Shown: positions 1 through 5,754 of the stretch, piece after piece
Layout: the number at the start of each line of letters is the position of its first letter
How positions within the stretch are numbered: the first letter of the stretch is position 1
NCBI GenBank assembly: GCA_947038135.1
Contig: CAMQVM010000009.1
Span: 1-17,049, forward strand
Direction: 5' to 3'
Source of the DNA: an uncultured Rikenellaceae bacterium
GTDB lineage: Bacteria; Bacteroidota; Bacteroidia; Bacteroidales; Rikenellaceae
Length of the DNA: 17,049 nucleotides
The notes under the pieces: model-generated
What the model was told of the DNA's origin: nothing
Databases searched by the model: none
Seen by the model: the letters and a program-made list of their open reading frames with translations, nothing else
Made by a program: the position numbers and the translations under genes

Positions 1-33
1 GAATCTACCAGGTTAGGGGTTTTAGCCTTAGAT

Positions 34-62
34 ACGTAATTGCGGAGACGCTTACGTTTTTT
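34..62 (+). terminator. Candidate intrinsic terminator of an upstream gene outside the window
   Basis: A short imperfect hairpin is visible. ACGTAA (34-39) pairs with TTACGT (52-57), and GCG (42-44) pairs with CGC (49-51) around a GAGA loop, which fits the GNRA class. A TT bulge separates the two stems. A run of T (57-62) and a further T-rich stretch follow on the plus strand, so it would end a plus-strand transcript entering from the left. The stem is short. Nothing in bases 1-33 identifies the gene it would serve. Confidence 0.35.
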
Positions 63-65
63 ATT

Positions 66-203
66 ATTTTGCGAATCTCCCTAAATAAAAAATGTATTAC
101 CCCAAAAAACAGCTATATGTTCTGTTTTTGGGGTAATACATTAATAAAAACCATACCTAAATAGTTGATAATAAGTATATTTTAGATTTTGCGAATCGCC
201 CTA
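66..203. repeat. Pair of 18-nt direct repeats flanking a terminator hairpin
   Basis: The 18-mer at 66-83 (ATTTTGCGAATCTCCCTA) recurs at 186-203 with one mismatch (ATTTTGCGAATCGCCCTA). The copies are 120 bp apart and bracket the hairpin at 91-142. The pairing is direct, not inverted. Its role is unknown: it could be a small dispersed repeat, a duplication relic or a protein-binding site. Confidence 0.55.
91..142 (-). terminator. Strong intrinsic terminator for the minus-strand operon
   Basis: Bases 91-112 pair with 122-142 over about 21 bp, with one bulged A and a 9-nt loop. Read on the minus strand the hairpin is followed by TTTTATTTAG, whereas the plus-strand exit is A-rich, so it works mainly for minus-strand transcription. 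It is the first convincing terminator downstream of the phosphatase gene, about 200 nt past its stop codon. The mRNA 3' UTR would therefore include the repeat at 241-332. Confidence 0.75.
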
Positions 204-240
204 TTTATGGAGGTTTATAACTTATTCATACTACTTGAGT

Positions 241-332
241 AATTGTGAACTGCTATATCATTTCCGTGATTAGGATTCAGTCACCTACTAAAAGATGCTT
301 ATTTGTCCTAATCATCAATTCTTTGCAAATTG
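241..332 (-). repeat. Dispersed intergenic repeat, copy A
   Basis: This stretch aligns with 8405-8550 and 12882-13022. Shared blocks read on the plus strand are GAACTGCT near the left end, TACTAAA in the middle and CTCTTTG or TTCTTTG near the right end. Within it TGATTAGGA (267-275) pairs perfectly with TCCTAATCA (306-314), giving a 9-bp stem with a 30-nt loop. Copy A lacks the right-hand CTTAG(C/T)TTTGCAA block seen in B and C, so it is shorter or degraded. It lies between the phosphatase stop and the operon terminator. Both strands carry stop codons, so it is not an intact coding sequence. The strand given is that of the surrounding transcript. Confidence 0.6.
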
Positions 333-340
333 TCAATGTT

Positions 341-811
341 TTATTTAACAGCAGCAATCAAATTTTTACAGCCATCTTCTAAAAGATCAAGGACATATTC
401 AAAACCCTCTGCACCTTCATAATATGGGTCAGGTACGTGATCTATATCGTAAGAGATGATGTAGTCAGCAAATTTACATACCTTATCTCTATCTTCTATT
501 GTAGGTGCAAGCTCTATCAAGTTGTCATAGTTAGAGTCGTCCATTGCCACTATAATATCAAATATATCAAAGTCGTTAGTTATAACCTTGCGTGAACGTG
601 ATGTTAAGTCATAGCCTCGCTTTAAAGCAGCCTTTCTCATACGTGAGTCAGGAAGGTCTCCTGCGTGTCCTCCGTAAGTGCCTGCTGAGTCTACTATAAA
701 TAACTCCTCTGCTGAGTCGTTTTTAATAAGCGAGTTAAACACTCCCTCAGCTGCTGGTGAGCGGCATATATTACCTAAGCAGACAAACAAAATCGATTTT
801 TTACAACTCAT
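341..811 (-). CDS. Low-molecular-weight protein-tyrosine-phosphatase
   Basis: The 156-residue cytosolic protein hydrolyses phosphotyrosine on proteins. The family signature is complete: the P-loop C-x5-R-S is at Cys11 to Arg17-Ser18 (CLGNICRS), and the general-acid loop DPYY is at 128-131 with Asp128 as expected acid. The length matches the family's usual 150-160 residues. The ATG starts 5 nt after the stop codon of the SPOR-domain gene, so the two are surely co-transcribed, and this is the last gene of the five-gene operon. In bacteria this family often reverses tyrosine kinases that control polysaccharide export, but no BY-kinase gene lies in the window, so the substrate is unknown. An arsenate reductase of the related fold is less likely because the DPYY loop is intact. 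Confidence 0.93.
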   Translation of the reverse strand: MSCKKSILFVCLGNICRSPAAEGVFNSLIKNDSAEELFIVDSAGTYGGHAGDLPDSRMRKAALKRGYDLTSRSRKVITNDFDIFDIIVAMDDSNYDNLIELAPTIEDRDKVCKFADYIISYDIDHVPDPYYEGAEGFEYVLDLLEDGCKNLIAAVK

Positions 812-816
812 TATAA

Positions 817-1929
817 TTAATCTCTAACGTAATAGATCCACAGTGGGTCTGTTATGTCAATATCGCCACGCTTTTCAGCCTCTAGTGCGAATTGTTGAGC
901 CTCTATTTTACTGCTGAATGAGCCAATAGTAACTATGTTTAGAGCTCTTCTTTTTAACACTAACGAATTGTAGTTTTTATCCGTCAACTTCTTGTGTGTC
1001 TTTTCTGCACGAGATCTCTCTTTGAATGCACCAAATACAACATGGTAAGGTGTGTTAGCTGTATTTTCACCAACTCTACTAGCCTTACTGTCTTTAGTAG
1101 CTTTAGTAGCGCTGTTAGTAGTAGTGCCTTTAGTGTCTTTGTCAGCGCTATTCTTGCCGTCAGCCACATTAGTTGCAGGTTGTTTTGTAAATACCGAATC
1201 ACCATTAATGGTATCATCGCCAGAATTATTACTAACCTCAGCCCCTTTGTCAATAACTATTTCACGCACTTCTAACTTAGGCTTAGTAAGATATATCCAT
1301 ACTGCCACCCCTACACTAATAGCAAATAGCGCCATGAATAGATAGGCTAACTGCTTCCAGTATGTAAGTGTGTCATTTGATCTATTACTATCATCGTCAA
1401 TATGTTCCTCTGTATTCTCTTCTACCATAATAAATGTTTGTTCGTCAGTGTTGTTTGAATGTGACGATGTTGCTGCAGTAGTTGTAGTTGCCACAATAGC
1501 TGAAGCTTCAACATTTTGTTGCAGAGGGTTTAGCTCTGCCATAAGTGCTGCTGCTGGGTGAAACGATAAAGAGTTGCAACTGTCAATAACAATGTTTCCT
1601 ACTCCATCTATAGCCATTGTTACAGTAGGAGCTGTTGATGCAGTAGATGTTGATATATTCTCTTTCCACTCTGAAAATATCTTCTTAGCCTCGCCTAGTG
1701 GAAGTTGATATGAGTCTGCTATAATATTCTCGATGCTGATAGCTTCACCATAGCCACTACGATGCACCTCTACAACATATTGTGGAGCTGTGATTAATCC
1801 ACTTTGTGAGTCTATTGATGATGATGTTAGCTTGCACTTTAACGTCGCAACACCTACAATATCTATCTCTTTATAATCAATAAGAGTATTTAAAATAATC
1901 TTATTGATATCACTATCCAAAAAATTCAT
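817..1929 (-). CDS. HU/CCDC81-like and SPOR domain membrane protein
   Basis: The 370-residue protein is predicted to be a single-pass, bitopic inner-membrane protein. Residues 1-140 resemble the tandem bacterial HU/CCDC81-like domains found fused to SPOR domains in Bacteroidetes. A Ser/Thr- and acid-rich linker follows (about 141-190). One hydrophobic segment spans about 191-215, ahead of a Lys/Asp/Thr-rich, low-complexity periplasmic linker (216-290). A C-terminal SPOR domain (about 293-370) begins YHVVFGAF and has the internal repeat VTIGSFSS. SPOR domains bind septal peptidoglycan lacking stem peptides, so a role in division or cell-wall remodelling is inferred. The topology places the HU-like part in the cytoplasm, where it could touch the nucleoid or form a scaffold. 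It sits 52 nt after lgt and 5 nt before the phosphatase gene. Confidence 0.82.
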   Translation of the reverse strand: MNFLDSDINKIILNTLIDYKEIDIVGVATLKCKLTSSSIDSQSGLITAPQYVVEVHRSGYGEAISIENIIADSYQLPLGEAKKIFSEWKENISTSTASTAPTVTMAIDGVGNIVIDSCNSLSFHPAAALMAELNPLQQNVEASAIVATTTTAATSSHSNNTDEQTFIMVEENTEEHIDDDSNRSNDTLTYWKQLAYLFMALFAISVGVAVWIYLTKPKLEVREIVIDKGAEVSNNSGDDTINGDSVFTKQPATNVADGKNSADKDTKGTTTNSATKATKDSKASRVGENTANTPYHVVFGAFKERSRAEKTHKKLTDKNYNSLVLKRRALNIVTIGSFSSKIEAQQFALEAEKRGDIDITDPLWIYYVRD

Positions 1930-1981
1930 TTTTTAAAATATATTTATGACACTATTAATATTTAATATATGCAGGGTAAAC

Positions 1982-2788
1982 CTACGCCTTTTTGTGTTGT
2001 TTCTCTCTTCTAAATGCTTTTATCACAAGGAATATGCCTAATAAAGTAAATGGAATACTTAAAATTTGTCCCATGTTAAGAGCCATAGCTGCTTCAAACT
2101 CCTCTTGTGGTTGCTTTATAACCTCAATAAATATTCGTGTACCAAAAGTACCTATCAAAAATATACCAAATAGAAGCCCTGGTCTTTTAATACCCATATC
2201 TTTTTTGAAGTATAAAAACATCATAAGTGCATATAGAGACAAATATATAGCTGCTTCATATATCTGTGTAGGGTGCATTGCTTGAGTCTCTCCTGCACGT
2301 GTAAAGATAAAGCCAAACGATGAATCTGTTGCAGTGCCATATATCTCAGAGTTAGCAAGGTTTCCAAGGCGTATAAGTGCTCCTGATAGTGGTATTAGAG
2401 TAGTTATCCTATCTAGTGTCCATATATATTTCACCTTGTTGCGTACAGAAAAAAGATATAAACCTATAAGTAGACCAACCGCAGCACCATGGCTAGCAAG
2501 TCCTCCCTCACGCAGGTTTAAAATTTGTAGTGGATTGCTAATGTAGTGATCAAAGTCGTAAAACATACAGTGACCTAACCTAGCGCCTACGATACACGAT
2601 ATAAAGGCATACATAAATATAGAGTCGTTTAGCGATTTGTTCATGCCTTCTCTCTTTAACATCTTGCCAAATACATACATTGCTGTAAGGAATGCTAGCA
2701 TCCATGTTATAGAGTAGTAGCGAATCTCTAAGCTACCAATGTTAAATAATGTAGGGTCTAAATCCCAAACGATTGATAATGAATTCAT
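1982..2788 (-). CDS. lgt: Prolipoprotein diacylglyceryl transferase
   Basis: Lgt transfers diacylglycerol from phosphatidylglycerol to the lipobox cysteine of prolipoproteins in the inner membrane, the first step of lipoprotein maturation. The 268 residues contain about seven hydrophobic spans. Conserved family motifs are visible: SHGAAVG with His100, RLGNLANSEIYG with Arg140 and Asn143 (the Lgt signature), MHPTQIYEA at 171-179, and GTRIFIE with Arg218 and Glu222 near the C-terminus. The length is normal for the family. It is the third gene of the operon, 32 nt after the Crp/Fnr-type gene. A probable substrate in this window is the lipoprotein at 13185-14852. A basic tail (RREKQHKK) ends the protein on the predicted cytoplasmic side. 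Confidence 0.95.
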   Translation of the reverse strand: MNSLSIVWDLDPTLFNIGSLEIRYYSITWMLAFLTAMYVFGKMLKREGMNKSLNDSIFMYAFISCIVGARLGHCMFYDFDHYISNPLQILNLREGGLASHGAAVGLLIGLYLFSVRNKVKYIWTLDRITTLIPLSGALIRLGNLANSEIYGTATDSSFGFIFTRAGETQAMHPTQIYEAAIYLSLYALMMFLYFKKDMGIKRPGLLFGIFLIGTFGTRIFIEVIKQPQEEFEAAMALNMGQILSIPFTLLGIFLVIKAFRREKQHKKA

Positions 2789-2820
2789 TTTTTTAGTTTT
2801 TTAATGTGTAATGATTAATT

Positions 2821-3465
2821 TTAAATGCTTTTCAGCTTATTGACATCTTTAACAACAATGTTTTCACCATCAATATCTATTATTTCACTCTTTACAAGCG
2901 AGCCCAAAATACGCTCTACTGATATAAGTGTAATATCAAAATATTTCATTATGTCACGTGTGGTAACCCCGCCATTGTTGTACCCGTCAATTATATATTC
3001 GCCAATTTTACTCTTTAAAGATGCAAATGACAGATAAAAGAGCTTTTTGTTGAGGTAGTTGGCTCTATTACTTAGTACATCTATAAAGTTTGATAAGATT
3101 ATAACGCTGTCTTGCATCAACTCAAAAAGCTTTGCTCGGTGTATAACCAATATATCAACTTTGTCTGATGAGGCTATAACATCAACTGGAAGCCTGTTGT
3201 ATCCACCAAATAAAAATGCGGGTGATATTAAATCAGAAGTTGTAATCTCATCGGTAGCTGTTGTATTGCCATTCGAAGAGCTATATGTGCCTATAACTGC
3301 ACCCTCTAAAACAATCATCAAGCTAGAGTATTCGCTATCTTTACGTGCTATAACTTCGCCCTTAGAGTATGTTTTATGCGTATACTCCTCTTTGCAAAAG
3401 AGGTTAGATATATCATCGCTGCTCATGCCCCTGAATAGTGGGCACTTTTCTAATATTTTATACAT
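2821..3465 (-). CDS. Crp/Fnr-family transcriptional regulator
   Basis: The 214-residue protein has an N-terminal cyclic-nucleotide-binding-like beta-roll (about 5-115), a long dimerisation helix (about 118-145) and a C-terminal winged helix (about 150-210). The winged helix contains a plausible recognition helix near TLISVERILGSLVKSEII. Only two cysteines occur in the N-terminal part (Cys8, Cys24), so the [4Fe-4S] cluster pattern of FNR is absent. The residues that grip cAMP phosphate in CRP (RxS in the roll) are not obvious either. The effector is therefore unknown; heme/NO-type or ligand-free variants are possible. The gene lies 14 nt after glnS and 32 nt before lgt on the same strand, an odd place for a regulator, and it may feed back on this operon. 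Confidence 0.85.
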   Translation of the reverse strand: MYKILEKCPLFRGMSSDDISNLFCKEEYTHKTYSKGEVIARKDSEYSSLMIVLEGAVIGTYSSSNGNTTATDEITTSDLISPAFLFGGYNRLPVDVIASSDKVDILVIHRAKLFELMQDSVIILSNFIDVLSNRANYLNKKLFYLSFASLKSKIGEYIIDGYNNGGVTTRDIMKYFDITLISVERILGSLVKSEIIDIDGENIVVKDVNKLKSI

Positions 3466-3479
3466 AACATCTCTGATTA

Positions 3480-5156
3480 TTATTTAACTATCTTTGCCCA
3501 AGTATCTTTCAAACCAATAGTTTTGTTCAATACAAGCTTTTCGCTGCTCGAGTCTTTGTCTACACAAAAATACCCAACTCGCTCAAACTGAAATGAACAC
3601 CCCTCTTTAGCACCCTTAATACTAGGCTCTACATACCCTTTAGTAACTTGCAAAGATTCAGAGTTTATCATCTCTGTAAACTCTACCCCTTCAGGTACAT
3701 CATTAGGGTTTTCTTGCAAGAATAAACGGTCGAATAGTCGTACCTCTGCTTCAACTGCCTTAGTGGCATCTACCCAGTGTATAACACCTTTAACTTTACG
3801 TCCATCGCTTGAGTTACCACCCATTGATAAAGGGTCGTGCGAGCAGCGGATCTCTATAATCTCGCCAGCTTCATCTTTTATCACCTCTTCGCATTTTATT
3901 AAATATGAGTAACGAAGTCGTACCTCTTTGCCTGGTGATAATCTGAAATATTTCTTAGCTGGTTCCTCCATAAAGTCGTCTCTGTCAATATATATATCCC
4001 TTGAAAAAGGCACTTCTCTACGACCAGCACTCTCATTCTCAGGGTTATTGATACAGCTTATATACTCTGTTTTGCCCTCTTCGTAACTTGTAATTACTAC
4101 CTTTATAGGGTTTAATACTGCCATGCGTCGCTCAGATATCTTGTTAAGGTCTTCTCTTACACAAAATTCTAGTAACCCAAGGTCAATGATATTATCACGC
4201 TTTGCAACCCCCACCTTTTCGGCGAAGTTGCGTATTGATGTTGCTGTATATCCACGGCGGCGAAGTCCACAAATTGTAGGCATTCGTGGGTCGTCCCAGC
4301 CCTGTACAAACCCCTCTTTTACTAGCTGTAATAGTTTACGCTTGCTCATCACCGTATTTGTGATGTTTAGGCGTGCAAACTCATATTGGTGACACTCTGA
4401 TATCTCTAGCGAGTTGATAAACCAGTCGTACAGTGGACGGTGAACATCAAACTCTAATGTACATATTGAGTGTGTGATACCCTCAATAGAGTCACTCTGC
4501 CCGTGTGCATAGTCATACATCGGATATATACACCACTTATCGCCCGTGCGGTGGTGGTGAGTGTGTAGTATACGATACATTATTGGGTCACGCATAAGCA
4601 TATTAGGGTGTGCCATATCTATTTTAGCACGTAGCACCTTAGCACCATCTGCAAATTCACCTGCTTTCATACGAGCAAAAAGGTCGACATTCTCTTCAAC
4701 ACTTCTATCTCTATATGGGCTGTTTGTACCTGCTTGTGTTACTGTACCTCTGCTTTTGCGTATCTCTTCATGGTTTTGATCGTCAATATATGCTTTTCCT
4801 TGCTTTATAAGATCTACTGCCCAGTTGTATAGTTGGTCAAAGTAGTCTGAAGCATAGTGCATCGAGTCCCAGTTAAAACCTAACCACTGCACATCATTCA
4901 TAATAGAGTCTACATATTCAACATCCTCCTTAACAGGGTTTGTATCATCAAAGCGTAAGTTACACTTTCCGTTATACTTCTTTGCCAAGCCAAAATTCAA
5001 ACATATAGACTTTGCGTGTCCTATATGAAGGTAGCCATTTGGCTCTGGTGGGAAACGTGTATGTACGCTTGTTTCACCACTTTTAATACCGTTTTCAATT
5101 ATCTCTTCTAAAAAATTCAACGATTTTTCTGAAGAAATTTTCTCTATTATGTCCAT
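3480..5156 (-). CDS. glnS: Glutaminyl-tRNA synthetase
   Basis: The 558-residue class I aminoacyl-tRNA synthetase charges tRNA-Gln with glutamine. The class I signatures are both present: PPEPNGYLHIGHAKS with HIGH at 44-47, and VMSKRK at 269-274. The RFDDTNP block (68-74) and the FDVHRPLYDW segment (236-245) are typical of GlnRS and distinguish it from GluRS. The C-terminal half (about 340-558) matches the two beta-barrel anticodon-binding domains. The ATG has an AAAGGA-like sequence a few bases upstream (about 5165-5170). It is the first gene of a five-gene minus-strand operon. The presence of GlnRS means this organism need not rely on the GatCAB amidation route for Gln-tRNA. Confidence 0.96.
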   Translation of the reverse strand: MDIIEKISSEKSLNFLEEIIENGIKSGETSVHTRFPPEPNGYLHIGHAKSICLNFGLAKKYNGKCNLRFDDTNPVKEDVEYVDSIMNDVQWLGFNWDSMHYASDYFDQLYNWAVDLIKQGKAYIDDQNHEEIRKSRGTVTQAGTNSPYRDRSVEENVDLFARMKAGEFADGAKVLRAKIDMAHPNMLMRDPIMYRILHTHHHRTGDKWCIYPMYDYAHGQSDSIEGITHSICTLEFDVHRPLYDWFINSLEISECHQYEFARLNITNTVMSKRKLLQLVKEGFVQGWDDPRMPTICGLRRRGYTATSIRNFAEKVGVAKRDNIIDLGLLEFCVREDLNKISERRMAVLNPIKVVITSYEEGKTEYISCINNPENESAGRREVPFSRDIYIDRDDFMEEPAKKYFRLSPGKEVRLRYSYLIKCEEVIKDEAGEIIEIRCSHDPLSMGGNSSDGRKVKGVIHWVDATKAVEAEVRLFDRLFLQENPNDVPEGVEFTEMINSESLQVTKGYVEPSIKGAKEGCSFQFERVGYFCVDKDSSSEKLVLNKTIGLKDTWAKIVK

Positions 5157-5196
5157 ATATCTAATCCTTTTTTATACTTTTGTATGTTAAGTAGTG

Positions 5197-5204
5197 CAAA
5201 GATA
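5197..5204 (-). promoter_or_regulatory. Bacteroidetes -7 promoter box for the glnS operon
   Basis: The minus strand reads TATCTTTG, an exact match to the TAnnTTTG -7 consensus of the Bacteroidetes primary sigma factor. It lies about 41 nt upstream of the glnS ATG, giving a leader of roughly 33 nt. A clear -33 TTG at the usual 19-21 nt spacing is not visible. Confidence 0.6.
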
Positions 5205-5259
5205 CAAATAATTACTTACCATTGCATAAAAATATAACAGTTTATAAAAAATAAAAAAT

Positions 5260-5613
5260 ATGAAAGAGATAATTGAAATAGAGAAGATGGAAATTTTGGC
5301 TTTCCACGGCTGCTATGATGCAGAGAAAAAAGTAGGCAATAAGTTTGAGATATACCTCGAAGTTGTGTGCGATGCAACAAAATCTGCCGATAGCGATAAT
5401 GTTGAAGATACGGTGAGTTACCTTGATCTTTATGCAACTATACGCCGTGAAATGGCTATCACTGCAAACATATTAGAGAGTGTAGCAAAAAGAGTGCTTG
5501 TTGCTATACGACAAGAACACCCCTCTATTGAGAGTGCAAAAATTAAAATTTCTAAGATGAATCCACCTCTAGGGGGAGATATTGAGCGTGTTAGCGTTAC
5601 TATGATGCTGTAA
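5260..5613 (+). CDS. folB: Dihydroneopterin aldolase
   Basis: FolB cleaves 7,8-dihydroneopterin to 6-hydroxymethyl-7,8-dihydropterin and glycolaldehyde in cytosolic folate synthesis. The 117-residue length is typical. Recognisable motifs are FHGCYDAE with Glu22 (the conserved pterin-binding Glu region), DTVSYLDLY (50-58), and SKMNPPLGGDIERVSV, where Lys99 is the expected catalytic lysine. The gene is divergent from glnS and stands alone between it and the ribonucleotide reductase gene. No other folate gene is nearby. No convincing hairpin terminator follows it. The A-rich stretch just before the ATG is typical of Bacteroidetes translation starts that lack a Shine-Dalgarno sequence. Confidence 0.93.
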   Translation: MKEIIEIEKMEILAFHGCYDAEKKVGNKFEIYLEVVCDATKSADSDNVEDTVSYLDLYATIRREMAITANILESVAKRVLVAIRQEHPSIESAKIKISKMNPPLGGDIERVSVTMML

Positions 5614-5707
5614 TTAATTGCGTTTTTTAACTATTTGATCTATACGGTATTATGTCATTGTTAGTAATTTGTTGATAACTTTAGTATGGTTGAGTAATCT
5701 TTTGTAT

Positions 5708-5715
5708 TATCTTTG
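5708..5715 (+). promoter_or_regulatory. Bacteroidetes -7 promoter box for the ribonucleotide reductase gene
   Basis: TATCTTTG at 5708-5715 matches the TAnnTTTG consensus exactly. It predicts a transcript start near 5722 and a leader of about 33 nt before the ATG at 5755. The in-frame TTG at 5713 lies inside this box and could not be a start codon on a transcript from this promoter. No strong -33 TTG is seen at standard spacing. Confidence 0.6.
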
Positions 5716-5754
5716 CAACGTGAAAGAAGAGAAATTTTAAATAATATATATGAT

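Noticed and set aside
1..39. C-terminal end of a plus-strand gene (frame ends ESTRLGVLALDT then TAA at 37-39)
   Set aside because: Only 12 residues are visible, with no recognisable motif, and the stop falls inside the hairpin; it cannot be supported.
994..1561. Plus-strand open frames opposite the SPOR-domain gene
   Set aside because: They are shadows of the well-supported minus-strand gene, with low-complexity Ser/Val-rich translations.
5175..5182. TACTTTTG on the plus strand as a folB promoter -7 box
   Set aside because: It matches TAnnTTTG, but there is no -33 TTG at the right spacing and the box falls in the glnS leader, so support is weak.
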